Of a DNA stretch of 42,845 nucleotides, positions 15,533 to 23,827 are shown piece by piece. Position 1 is the stretch's first letter, and each line of letters opens with the position of its first letter. Position numbers and translations under genes: made by a program. Under the pieces are notes generated by a model. That model was not told the DNA's origin. It was given only the letters and a program-made list of their open reading frames with translations, and did no database searches. This DNA is from Clostridium sp. (GTDB lineage: Bacteria > Bacillota > Clostridia > Acetivibrionales > Acetivibrionaceae): the NCBI GenBank assembly GCA_012841175.1, contig DUVG01000032.1, forward strand, positions 1 through 42,845. Reading direction: 5' to 3'.

Positions 15533-16495
15533 ATGATTTATGTTAAAAAAAAAGTAATGTTAATAATAGCAATTTGTTTAATTCAATTTTTGATTGTATC
15601 TTGTATTCAAAAACCAGAGAATAGCGAATTAGAAACAACAATAGATGAGAATTATTATAAAAACAAAGCTGTTGTAATTAGTACAGTAGCAGATGTTTTT
15701 AAAGAAACTGACTTATCATCTGAAAGGCTGACCCAAGCACTATTTAATCAGGAAGTTACCGTTCTTGGAAGTGATGGTGGATGGTCCAAAGTTAGAGCAG
15801 CTGATGGTCATATTGGCTGGATTAGGACAAAGAGCATAGACGAAAACTGCAGAAGTATAATGGACGAGCTTTATACAGATAGAATTGTGGTTACAGGTAA
15901 AACTAAAAAGATTCTTAATAAACCAGATGGCAAAGTTACAGTAAAAGATGTGGTAATGGGGACTGAGCTCTATATAGTAAATGTGAAGGAAAATTATTAC
16001 GAAGTGGCTTTACCGAAAAATACCACTGGGTGGGTTGAAAGAAAAGATACAATTGTAGTGCCTGCAAAACAATCAATAACAAAGACATCTGGTAAAGATT
16101 TAGCTACCACCGTTAATAAGTTTATCAATACTGCCTATCTTTCGGGAGGAATCAGCACCTGGGAAGGTATAGATTCCACAGGTCTTGTGTACATATGCTG
16201 CAAAATAAACGGTATTGAATTTTTAAGAGAAGATTTTTTAGACTATTATAATTTTAAAGGACAAGATATAAGTATTCAAAATATTGAACCTGGGGATTTG
16301 ATTTTTTTAAACAATGGAAAAGACCGTGAAAAGGTTTTTGAAGTTGGTATTTTTATTGGAGAAAATCAATTTGTTTATGCCAGTAAATCCGAGGGAGTTG
16401 TTGTAGATTCTGTACAAAAAGAAAGATTTCAACACAACTTGATGGGTATAAAAAGGATATTTGATTCTAGCAGTGTATCAGAAGAAACTTTTTAA
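15533..16495 (+). CDS. SH3-domain lipoprotein with catalytically dead NlpC/P60 domain
   Basis: The start is taken at 15533, where GGTGG precedes ATG. The longer frame from 15467 overlaps the upstream gene and delays the signal peptide. The 320-residue protein begins with a lipoprotein signal ending LIVSC (lipidated Cys24). Two bacterial SH3-like domains follow (about 45-105 and 115-170), then an NlpC/P60 fold (about 185-310). The catalytic Cys of the usual DCSGLV motif is Ser215 (GIDSTGLVYIC), and the catalytic His of HVGIYIG is Glu270 (FEVGIFIG). It should still bind peptidoglycan at the outer membrane face but not cut it. It is the last gene of the AAA/PspA group. Confidence 0.82.
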   Translation: MIYVKKKVMLIIAICLIQFLIVSCIQKPENSELETTIDENYYKNKAVVISTVADVFKETDLSSERLTQALFNQEVTVLGSDGGWSKVRAADGHIGWIRTKSIDENCRSIMDELYTDRIVVTGKTKKILNKPDGKVTVKDVVMGTELYIVNVKENYYEVALPKNTTGWVERKDTIVVPAKQSITKTSGKDLATTVNKFINTAYLSGGISTWEGIDSTGLVYICCKINGIEFLREDFLDYYNFKGQDISIQNIEPGDLIFLNNGKDREKVFEVGIFIGENQFVYASKSEGVVVDSVQKERFQHNLMGIKRIFDSSSVSEETF

Positions 16496-16503
16496 AGTAG
16501 CAA

Positions 16504-17619
16504 TTAAACTTTTATAGAGAGCTTTTCCATTAAATTAAGTATGTTCTTCCCTGAGTAAGGTGCGGAAAGGTTTTTAGCCATTTCTTTCATATGTTCAAAT
16601 CTTAAATGATTATCCATTGTCTGACACAAAATATTTTCTATATCATCATTTTTAGAAATGGTTATTGCAGCCCCTGAAGTTACAAGAAATTTTGCATTTC
16701 TCTCTTCCTGACCAGGTATGGGAGAAATTATAAACATGGGTAATTCCTTTACAAGAGCTTCTGATATAGTCATGCCACCAGGCTTAGTTACAAGAACATC
16801 TGATGCATCCATAAGTTTAGAAATATTATTTGTATATCCAAAAACCCGTACCCTTTTATTAAAAGAGTGAGAAATTCTCTCTAACTTCTTTCTGAGTTTC
16901 TCGTTTTCCCCACATACAACCATTATCTGCATTTCTCTAAAACATTTTCCAAAGTTTATAAAAGTACTTTTTAAATTCCCATAACCCAAACTTCCCCCCA
17001 TAATAAGAACGGTGAATTTGTCCTCTAAGGCTAATTCTTTTCTTGCTAAAGTTTTTTCCTTTTTGTTCAAAAAAACTTGTGAAACTGGTACTCCATATGA
17101 AAATATAGATTCTTTTGGAATGCCGCATCGTACCATATCCTGTTTTATATAGTCATGTCCCACTATAAAAGCTTCAATATTTGTGTGAAACCACGATGGG
17201 TGATTCACATAATCTGTTAAAATTGCAACTGTTGGTGTGGAAATTTTATTTTCTTTTTTCAAATAAGAAACCATTTGCAGTGGAAAAGGATGGGTGCACA
17301 CTATAATAGACGGATTAAATTCTTTAATCAGCCTTTCTATTTTAGGTGACAAAATAATATTCATGGCATTACTTAATTTGTTCAAAATTTTCTTATATTC
17401 AGATAAATTATATAGTTTTCCATATAAATCTGGTTTAATTTTTATTGTTTTTAAATATCCATCCACAATAATTTTATGGGCTAACGGGTTTATAACTTTA
17501 AAAGTATCTACAACTATATTTTTGGAATGAGGATATTTTTTTTCTACATATTCTTTTATGGCATAGGCAGCTTTCAAATGTCCAGCTCCCATTGATATTG
17601 ACAAAAACAAAACATCCAT
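16504..17619 (-). CDS. MGDG synthase/UgtP-type glycosyltransferase
   Basis: The 371-residue protein has the two-domain GT-B layout of the MGDG synthase/processive diacylglycerol glucosyltransferase family (GT28-like). It begins VLFLSISMGAGHLKAAYAI, carries the acceptor-side TDYVNHPSWFH segment, and a nucleotide-sugar site VTKPGGMTISEALVKELPMFIISPIPGQEERN (about residues 280-312). These peripheral membrane enzymes add sugar from UDP-glucose or UDP-galactose to diacylglycerol, making glycolipids and lipoteichoic-acid anchors. ATG at 17619 follows GAGGTG. The gene is convergent with the preceding lipoprotein gene (eight bases apart) and divergent from sleB. MurG shares the fold but lacks the GAGHxxAA start. 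Confidence 0.92.
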   Translation of the reverse strand: MDVLFLSISMGAGHLKAAYAIKEYVEKKYPHSKNIVVDTFKVINPLAHKIIVDGYLKTIKIKPDLYGKLYNLSEYKKILNKLSNAMNIILSPKIERLIKEFNPSIIVCTHPFPLQMVSYLKKENKISTPTVAILTDYVNHPSWFHTNIEAFIVGHDYIKQDMVRCGIPKESIFSYGVPVSQVFLNKKEKTLARKELALEDKFTVLIMGGSLGYGNLKSTFINFGKCFREMQIMVVCGENEKLRKKLERISHSFNKRVRVFGYTNNISKLMDASDVLVTKPGGMTISEALVKELPMFIISPIPGQEERNAKFLVTSGAAITISKNDDIENILCQTMDNHLRFEHMKEMAKNLSAPYSGKNILNLMEKLSIKV

Positions 17620-17824
17620 AAAGCACCTCGGTAGGGAATTTAATTCTACTTTTATAGTTATTGTTTGGCGAAAAAGTCAATGTTATACCATTAAAAATAG
17701 CATTTAGGTTGTGAATATTTTTTTGTAAAAAAACAAAAAATAGCTTTAAATGTAGATTACTTAACTCATTTATAATTTGTTCCTTAACACATAAAAAAAG
17801 TGCAATTTAGAAAGGAGAGATAAC

Positions 17825-18520
17825 TTGAAAAAAATTAAAATACTAATTATTCTTATTGTTATTTTTTCTATTGCAATACCACTGTACTTTGGAGGAAAAA
17901 GTTTCATTACCCCTATTGTGGACAAATTGGATGTTGGTATGGAAAGCCAGCAGGTAGAACAGGTCCAACAGAGATTAAAAAACTGGGGATATTTCAAAGG
18001 AGAGGTTGATGGGATTTATGACAAAGAAACAAAGATGGCTGTGTTGAATTTTCAAAAGACTCATGGGTTAAAAGAAACAGGGATTGCAGAAGAAGAGACG
18101 CTGACTGCAATGGGACTTACAACCATTTCAAAGTGGGGGGAGGTATATGCTAAGGAGGATGCCATCAGAAATGAGCAGCTTATAGCCAGGGCAATTAATG
18201 GAGAGGCAAGGGGAGAACCCTATGAAGGTCAGGTTGCTGTAGGGGCAGTTATTTTAAATAGAGTAAAAGACTCAAGATTTCCCAATACTATAGCAGGAGT
18301 TATTTATCAGCCTCTTGCATTTACAGCAGTGGCAGATGGGCAGATAAATGTTCCAATAGACCCAAATTCAACGGTTCTAAAGGCAGCAAGAGATGCACTT
18401 AATGGGTGGGATCCTACAAATGGATGTGTGTATTATTGGAATCCAGCAACTGCAACTAGTGACTGGATTTGGAGCAGAACCATTGTAAAGAAAATAGGAA
18501 AGCATAATTTTGGAAAGTAA
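17825..18520 (+). CDS. sleB: Spore cortex-lytic enzyme SleB
   Basis: The 231-residue protein has an N-terminal hydrophobic export segment (residues 4-22), a peptidoglycan-binding domain (about 37-95, VEQVQQRLKNWGYFKGEVDGIYDKET), and a hydrolase_2 domain (about 115-231) with the candidate catalytic Glu127 in INGEARGE. It ends with WIWSRTIVKKIGKHNFGK, typical of SleB. It is a lytic transglycosylase deposited in the dormant spore that depolymerises cortex during germination. The start codon is TTG, after AAGGAGAG. YpeB, its partner, starts 17 bases downstream. Confidence 0.95.
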   Translation: MKKIKILIILIVIFSIAIPLYFGGKSFITPIVDKLDVGMESQQVEQVQQRLKNWGYFKGEVDGIYDKETKMAVLNFQKTHGLKETGIAEEETLTAMGLTTISKWGEVYAKEDAIRNEQLIARAINGEARGEPYEGQVAVGAVILNRVKDSRFPNTIAGVIYQPLAFTAVADGQINVPIDPNSTVLKAARDALNGWDPTNGCVYYWNPATATSDWIWSRTIVKKIGKHNFGK

Positions 18521-18537
18521 AAACAGGAGGTGTAAAT

Positions 18538-19929
18538 TTGAGTATTAGAGGAAAGCTAAAAGATTTTAAAAATAGACTGTCAGACAGGAAAATGTATACC
18601 ATTACAATTGTGGTGGTAGCCTTAGTTGCATCATGGGGAATATATCAGTACAAAAACGCGGCAAATTTACGACAGGAACTGGACAACCAATACAACAGGT
18701 CTTTTTATGACATGGTTGGGTATGTGGATAATGTACAAGCATTATTGATAAAATCTCTTATAACATCTACACCAAATGCCACTGCAACAACTATGCAGGA
18801 AGCTTGGAGACAGGCCAATATGGCTCAGACAAATTTAGGACAATTACCTGTTTCACAGCATGTTTTGGCAAACACGGCTAAATTTTTAAGTCAAGTAGGG
18901 GATTTAGCCTATTCAATAAATCATAAAAATATGGAAGGCAAAAATTTAGATGATAAACAGTACAAAATGATAGAAGACCTTCATGGCTATGCAGTAACTC
19001 TAAATCAAAGTTTAAATGATTTACAAAACCAAATTTCCACAGGAAGAATAAAATGGGGGGAATTAAGTAAAAAAGGGACTCCTTTGTTTCAAAAGACTTC
19101 TGGTGAAATGCCTAAAGAACAATTTGAAAATTTGGATAAGACATTTATAGATTATCCAACTCTTATTTATGATGGCCCCTTTTCTGACCACCTAACAGAA
19201 ATAAAACCAAAAGGCCTTACTGGAGAAGAATTAGATCAAGAAAAGGCAAAAGAATATGTTATTAAATTTTTTGGAAAAGATAAAGTTGAAAGCGTCAACG
19301 AAATAGGAAAAAACGACAATTCTGATATTAAGACATATAGCTATAATGTTGCATTTAAAAATGCTCCAAAAGATGATATTGCCACTATAGATGTTACTCA
19401 AAAAGGTGGACATGTACTTTGGATGCTTCGTAATAAAGAAATAGGAAAACATACAATAGATATAGACAAGGCAAAGGAGCTTGGAAAAAAGTTTTTAGAA
19501 GATAGAGGATATAAAGGAATGGTAGACACCTATTACTTAAAAGAAGATGGCACAGCTACCATAAATTATGCCTATAAGCAGGAAGATGTAACTATATATC
19601 CAGATCTTATTAAAGTAAAAATAGCTTTAGATAATGGTGAAATTGTTGGGTTTGAAAGCAAAGGATACCTTTATGCACATACTGAAAGAAATATACCGGA
19701 ACCTAAAATAACCTTAGAAGAAGCAAAGGATATGATTGGAGACAGAATGGAGATAATTAGTTCAGGTCTTGCAATTATACCTACAGATTATAAAACTGAG
19801 TTATTTACCTATGAGTTTAAAGGAAAATTAAATGATAAAGATTTTCTTGTATATATTAATGCGGAGACAGGAAAAGAAGAGAAGATTTTAATGATAGTAG
19901 ATACTCCAAATGGAATACTAACCATGTAA
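18538..19929 (+). CDS. ypeB: Germination protein YpeB
   Basis: The 463-residue protein has one N-terminal membrane anchor (about residues 20-38), a helical region (40-200) and a C-terminal part with repeated PepSY/YPEB-like units (about 230-460). YpeB is needed for SleB stability and localisation in the spore. The start codon is TTG after AGGAGGTG, so both genes of the operon use TTG. The length is normal for the family. A long perfect hairpin closes the operon. Confidence 0.95.
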   Translation: MSIRGKLKDFKNRLSDRKMYTITIVVVALVASWGIYQYKNAANLRQELDNQYNRSFYDMVGYVDNVQALLIKSLITSTPNATATTMQEAWRQANMAQTNLGQLPVSQHVLANTAKFLSQVGDLAYSINHKNMEGKNLDDKQYKMIEDLHGYAVTLNQSLNDLQNQISTGRIKWGELSKKGTPLFQKTSGEMPKEQFENLDKTFIDYPTLIYDGPFSDHLTEIKPKGLTGEELDQEKAKEYVIKFFGKDKVESVNEIGKNDNSDIKTYSYNVAFKNAPKDDIATIDVTQKGGHVLWMLRNKEIGKHTIDIDKAKELGKKFLEDRGYKGMVDTYYLKEDGTATINYAYKQEDVTIYPDLIKVKIALDNGEIVGFESKGYLYAHTERNIPEPKITLEEAKDMIGDRMEIISSGLAIIPTDYKTELFTYEFKGKLNDKDFLVYINAETGKEEKILMIVDTPNGILTM

Positions 19930-19998
19930 GTTAAATCTAAAGGGAAACTGTGAATTTAAAAATAAAAAATATAAATAAAAAAAATAAACTATAGGGCA

Positions 19999-20050
19999 TA
20001 TAAGCTTCAGATGGATGTAAATAAAATTTCATCTGAAGCTTATAATATTT
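19999..20050 (+). terminator. Terminator after sleB-ypeB
   Basis: A 15-base arm (19999-20013) pairs perfectly with 20030-20044, followed by A/T-rich sequence. Confidence 0.85.
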
Positions 20051-20100
20051 TAATGCTATGTTTTAGAATAGAAGCTAATGTATAAATAAGTCTTTAATAA

Positions 20101-20109
20101 TGATATAAT
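20101..20109 (+). promoter_or_regulatory. Possible extended -10 promoter for the CPBP gene
   Basis: TGATATAAT, an extended -10, with no clear -35. It leaves a leader of about 110 bases. Confidence 0.35.
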
Positions 20110-20226
20110 ATTATAAGTTTAAGGTTTTAGAATATTAGATTTTCAAAAAAAATTATACAAAAATAAATATTTTAAAAGTAAAAAGCCACTGAATTAACTA
20201 TAAATAAAAAACGTGAGGTGTTAACT

Positions 20227-21168
20227 GTGGGGAAAGATTTTAAAAATCCAAGTCCTTTTCATGCAGGATTAATATATTCTATTTGCGTGTGTTTATACTT
20301 TTTTGCTAGTAGACTGTTTAGTAACTTGGGTTTTTATAAAGGAAATTTAATTAATCAGTTTGCATTAATATTACTTCCACCTGTTTTATTTCTAGTTTTA
20401 TTTAAATTTAATGTGAAGAAAGTATTAAGATTAAATAAAATTAAATTTAAAACACTTTTAATAATATTTTTTCTGGTTGCATCTGCAATGCCTTTAGTTG
20501 CTGTATTTAATTTTTTAAATCACTTTCTAGTTAAAATAATTTTTGGAAAATATGAATTTTTTCAGATTCCAGTAGAAAACAATTTACCTAGTATTTTAAT
20601 AAGTGTTTTTATTGTAGGTGTTATGGCAGGAATTTGTGAGGAAGTGCTTTTTAGAGGAGTTATTCAAAGGGGTCTTGAAAGGTATGGAATTAAAAAGGCT
20701 ATTATAATTACCGCACTACTTTTTGGACTAATGCATCTTGATTTTCAAAGACTTTTTGGAACTTTTCTTTTAGGAGCCTTGATGGGGTTTATTGTTTATA
20801 GAACAAATTCTCTATATGGTGGTATATTTGCTCATTTTACAAACAACTCTATAGTACTTCTTTTAGGTTTATATTCACTAAAAGCAGAAAAATTTATAGA
20901 GGATAGTGGAGTGGATAGAGATATTTTTTCACAATTTGAAAATGCATCTATGAGTGAATTGGTAATCATACTAATTGTATGTTTAATAATGTTTATGGTT
21001 TTTGGAGCAATTTTTAAAGTTTTTATGAATTTATTTATTATAAACACAGAAGATATAAAAGTTGATATTGAAGAAAATAAAGAACCTGTTAGGTTTAAAG
21101 ATATCATAACTTTTATTCCTGGACTTTTAGTGGTTGCATTAGTCTATATTATTCAAGGGATTTCTTAA
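20227..21168 (+). CDS. CPBP-family intramembrane metalloprotease
   Basis: The 313-residue, very hydrophobic protein carries the CPBP (Abi/CAAX-like) motifs. These are EEVLFRG (Glu pair near residue 140), a His in LMHLDF (about 169), and HFTNN (about 203), which together form the glutamate and histidine metal site within membrane helices. Bacterial members are implicated in peptide maturation, immunity or membrane-protein processing; the substrate here is unknown. GTG at 20227 is chosen because GAGGTG sits six bases before it; the in-frame GTG at 20218 is part of that ribosome site. Its 3' end overlaps the convergent dnaC gene by 20 bases. Confidence 0.9.
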   Translation: MGKDFKNPSPFHAGLIYSICVCLYFFASRLFSNLGFYKGNLINQFALILLPPVLFLVLFKFNVKKVLRLNKIKFKTLLIIFFLVASAMPLVAVFNFLNHFLVKIIFGKYEFFQIPVENNLPSILISVFIVGVMAGICEEVLFRGVIQRGLERYGIKKAIIITALLFGLMHLDFQRLFGTFLLGALMGFIVYRTNSLYGGIFAHFTNNSIVLLLGLYSLKAEKFIEDSGVDRDIFSQFENASMSELVIILIVCLIMFMVFGAIFKVFMNLFIINTEDIKVDIEENKEPVRFKDIITFIPGLLVVALVYIIQGIS

Positions 21169-22174
21169 ACATACGTATATCTTGACCGGCAAATTTAAAC
21201 AAATCAAATCCACCTATTATTCTTGAGACAACTCTTTCTCCATAGTATTGGTTTAATTTATTAATTCCAATATTTGTAGAAACAATGGTTTTACATGGAT
21301 GGAGAATGTTGTTTTCTTGACGTATATTTATAATATTTAAAAGCTCTGCATATCTTGCAGCAGTTTGAGATTCTGTACCTAAGTCATCTATTATTAAAAG
21401 CTCTACATTATAAATGTTTTTATATACTGTATCCTCAAAAACTTCCCCTCTTTGAAATTTCAAATTATACTGATTTATGGTGTTAAAAAGAGAAGGAGAG
21501 GACTGATATAAAACAGTTCTTCCCTTTTCTAAAAGCTCTTTTGCAATGCAATTTATCATAAAGGTTTTTCCAACACCAGTTGGACCACTAAAAAAAAGAT
21601 TTTTTTCTTCAGGATTGTCTATATTATCAATAAAAGAAAGAGCCCTGGATTTAATTTTTAATATATTTTCCCGAGGTGTTATTTTAATTCCATATTTAGA
21701 TTGGTCAACAACATCAGGATAATAATTTTCATTAAAGTGAGAAAAATTTTCTTTGTCTAAAAGTTTTAAATTTGACTGATTAAATAGATTGTCAATATAT
21801 TGCTGTTTAAAGCAAAAGCATTTTTTAGTACCATTTGAACTGACAGTAAAACCTGTATCCTGGCATTGCTCACAGTAAAATTTCAATTCTAAAAAATCAG
21901 GGTCATTAAAATACTTTTCAAGAAGCTGTCTTTTTTCTTCTTTAAGATCAGAAATTTTTTTTAACAATTGTTCTATAGCTTTATCAAAAGATACAGATTT
22001 TTGAAGTATCATTTTAGTGTACTTAAGACCACTTACTTTTATTTGCTTGTCAATTTCTTCAATGAGAGGAACTTTAGAATAGGCTAAAGTTCTTCTCTTT
22101 GAAAGCAATTCATATGATTTTTTTTGTCTATTTTCATACTCAGATTTAATTAGGTTGTACACACTTTTGCTCAT
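21149..22174 (-). CDS. dnaC: DnaC/DnaI-like replicative helicase loader
   Basis: The 341-residue protein has a helical N-terminal part (to about residue 110), a four-Cys zinc-type cluster (CEQCQDTGF ... KKCFCF, about residues 118-141), and a AAA+ domain. Walker A is GPTGVGKTF (about 195-203) and Walker B is LLIIDDLGTE, with a sensor VSTNIG. This is the architecture of the ATPase that loads DnaB helicase during replication initiation and restart. It is the second gene after dnaD, 15 bases apart; its GGAGGT lies in that gap. Its ATP-binding body and length argue for DnaI/DnaC rather than IstB. Confidence 0.93.
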   Translation of the reverse strand: MSKSVYNLIKSEYENRQKKSYELLSKRRTLAYSKVPLIEEIDKQIKVSGLKYTKMILQKSVSFDKAIEQLLKKISDLKEEKRQLLEKYFNDPDFLELKFYCEQCQDTGFTVSSNGTKKCFCFKQQYIDNLFNQSNLKLLDKENFSHFNENYYPDVVDQSKYGIKITPRENILKIKSRALSFIDNIDNPEEKNLFFSGPTGVGKTFMINCIAKELLEKGRTVLYQSSPSLFNTINQYNLKFQRGEVFEDTVYKNIYNVELLIIDDLGTESQTAARYAELLNIINIRQENNILHPCKTIVSTNIGINKLNQYYGERVVSRIIGGFDLFKFAGQDIRMFKKSLE

Positions 22175-22189
22175 ATTACCTCCAGAATT

Positions 22190-23164
22190 TTAAGCATTTT
22201 CATAAAGACTTTCAAGGTAGCCTTCATCATATTGACGCTGTTCAAAATTTTCTTTTTGAGGTATAGGTGGTGTAGATATCTTAGCTTTTTCGGTGGATGG
22301 TTTTTTTCGATTAGCATTATATACAAGAATTTCTTCTATGGTTTTTAGACCATTTTTATACCAATCAGTTATAATGCTGTTTATGTAATTAAAATTAGGG
22401 TTGGTTTTAAAGGTGGTCTTTTTAAGTGCCAACTCTATAATTTCAAAAGAATACTTATAATCCATTACCCAGGTTTCAACATATTTTTCTTCATATTCTG
22501 TAAGGTTTCTATTTAGTTTAAGTTTTTTAACTATAGATTTTCTCACATCTTTAAACTTTTTATATTCTATAGAATAGTTATCTAAGTCGAAAGAATTTTT
22601 TATATTTCTGCTCTTCCAACCTTCTGCAACCTTTTCTATATAAGGCTTTGCCAAGCCCTTTTGATCAAAACAATATTGAAAAAGTGCCAGCATTACATCT
22701 TCATCAAATTTAAACCTGTCAAACCAAGAGTCTATGTCGGTATACCAAGATGGAGACATAACACCTTGAAAAAAAGTATTGTTTATTGTGGATATAATTT
22801 CGTTGCGTCTTTTGTTTTTTTCACTATTTCTAATTGCCTCTTCAGGAGTAGATGTGGTTTTTAAACGGTACATTTTTTTGATTTCTTTTTCTTTTAAATC
22901 ATGAAGGGAAAGACCGTTTTCTTTCCATATTAATACTCCCATATTATCAAGGCAGGTCAAAGATTGCTTAACTGATGCCACATCCATATTAAGATTTTTA
23001 GCAAATTCTTCAGCGGAAGCTCTTTTATTGTGCTTGCTTAAAAACAAACAATACAAATATACCTTTACACAGTTTGAATCCATTAAAGGCATATATTCAG
23101 TAATAAAAATATCCGGTACCAATGTATCCGAATATAAAATTGATTTGTAAGAATCAAATAACAT
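22190..23164 (-). CDS. dnaD: DnaD-domain replication initiation protein
   Basis: The 324-residue protein has an N-terminal winged-helix region (about 15-90: YLYCLFLSKHNKRASAEEFAKNLNMD, then LDNMGVLIW). Two DnaB_2/DnaD-type domains follow, about 135-210 and 215-280; the second contains the NFNYINSIITDWYKNGLKTIEEI signature. These proteins help the helicase loader act at the origin. It is the first gene of a two-gene unit with dnaC, a common clostridial pairing. The ATG has only a weak AAGGG upstream. The C-terminal 40 residues are disordered in composition. Confidence 0.92.
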   Translation of the reverse strand: MLFDSYKSILYSDTLVPDIFITEYMPLMDSNCVKVYLYCLFLSKHNKRASAEEFAKNLNMDVASVKQSLTCLDNMGVLIWKENGLSLHDLKEKEIKKMYRLKTTSTPEEAIRNSEKNKRRNEIISTINNTFFQGVMSPSWYTDIDSWFDRFKFDEDVMLALFQYCFDQKGLAKPYIEKVAEGWKSRNIKNSFDLDNYSIEYKKFKDVRKSIVKKLKLNRNLTEYEEKYVETWVMDYKYSFEIIELALKKTTFKTNPNFNYINSIITDWYKNGLKTIEEILVYNANRKKPSTEKAKISTPPIPQKENFEQRQYDEGYLESLYENA

Positions 23165-23220
23165 TAAAAACTCAATCCCTTCTTTATTTTTGGGAAAATA
23201 TTCTTATGTAGTGCATAAAC

Positions 23221-23249
23221 ATTATATCACATAAGTTTGCTATATTACA
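23221..23249 (-). promoter_or_regulatory. Candidate promoter for dnaD-dnaC
   Basis: The minus strand has TGTAAT, 17 bases, then an extended -10 TGATATAAT ending at 23221. Confidence 0.55.
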
Positions 23250-23359
23250 GGAATAATAAAACTTATATAATGTATTCTTAGGAAAAAATCTAGGAATTAA
23301 ACCTCTTTTTATGATATATCTTAAGTAATCTAATAATTTTTAAAGTAGAAAAAATACAG

Positions 23360-23388
23360 TTGATTTTTTTATAGTTTTATATTACTAT
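23360..23388 (+). promoter_or_regulatory. Candidate promoter for tRNA-Arg
   Basis: TTGATT (23360-23365), a 17-base spacer and TACTAT (23383-23388), about 45 bases before the tRNA. Confidence 0.45.
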
Positions 23389-23433
23389 ATAAGATGTTAA
23401 TTAAAAATAGTGGTTAGTAATTTTATTTTTTAT

Positions 23434-23510
23434 GTGCCCATAGCTCAATTGGATAGAGTGCTTGACTACGGATCAAGAGGTTGAGGGTTCGACTCCTTCT
23501 GGGCACGCCA
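23434..23510 (+). tRNA. tRNA-Arg (anticodon ACG)
   Basis: The cloverleaf is complete: acceptor GTGCCCA/TGGGCAC, D arm with AGCTC..GAGTG, anticodon stem CTTGA/TCAAG with loop CTACGGA (ACG at 23468-23470), and T arm GGTTCGACTCC. CCA is encoded after discriminator G. Confidence 0.97.
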
Positions 23511-23547
23511 AAAATTCCAGAGTTTTTTTAAACTCTGGAATTTTGTT
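23511..23547 (+). terminator. Terminator after tRNA-Arg
   Basis: AAAATTCCAGAGTTT (23511-23525) pairs perfectly with 23530-23544, ending in T-rich sequence. Confidence 0.95.
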
Positions 23548-23637
23548 TTAGGAAATAATTTTTTACATATTTCAAAATACATAAAAATATTATAATTTGG
23601 GAAAAATATTTTTGTAGATATAGAAGGAATTTTAAAA

Positions 23638-23656
23638 AATATCTAGAATAGATATT
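23638..23656. repeat. Inverted repeat AATATCT-N5-AGATATT
   Basis: It has perfect 7-base arms in the 317-base gap between tRNA-Arg and the binding-protein gene, about 110 bases upstream of the promoter. It is a possible regulator site. Confidence 0.45.
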
Positions 23657-23735
23657 AAGTAGTTCTATAATTGGAGTATTTTTGCTAAGGATTTTAGAAC
23701 GGTAAACTTCTTTCTATTCTACTAAAGTAAAAATA

Positions 23736-23772
23736 TTGCATATTATAGGTAAAAATAATCCGTTGCATATTA
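23736..23772 (+). repeat. Direct repeat TTGCATATTA x2
   Basis: Copies lie at 23736-23745 and 23763-23772, 27 bases apart. The second covers the -35 of the binding-protein promoter, a layout typical of activator sites for AraC-type regulators such as the one encoded downstream. Confidence 0.5.
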
Positions 23773-23791
23773 GCGTGGAAGTGCTTATAAT
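23763..23791 (+). promoter_or_regulatory. Promoter for the sugar ABC operon
   Basis: TTGCAT (23763-23768), a 17-base spacer and TATAAT (23786-23791). Confidence 0.65.
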
Positions 23792-23827
23792 TATGTAGTA
23801 AAAAAAACACACAGGGGGAATCTAAGA

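Noticed and set aside
17700..17824. Sigma-G promoter for sleB
   Set aside because: TGAATA-like sequence exists near 17712, but no matching CATNNTA element lies at the right distance.
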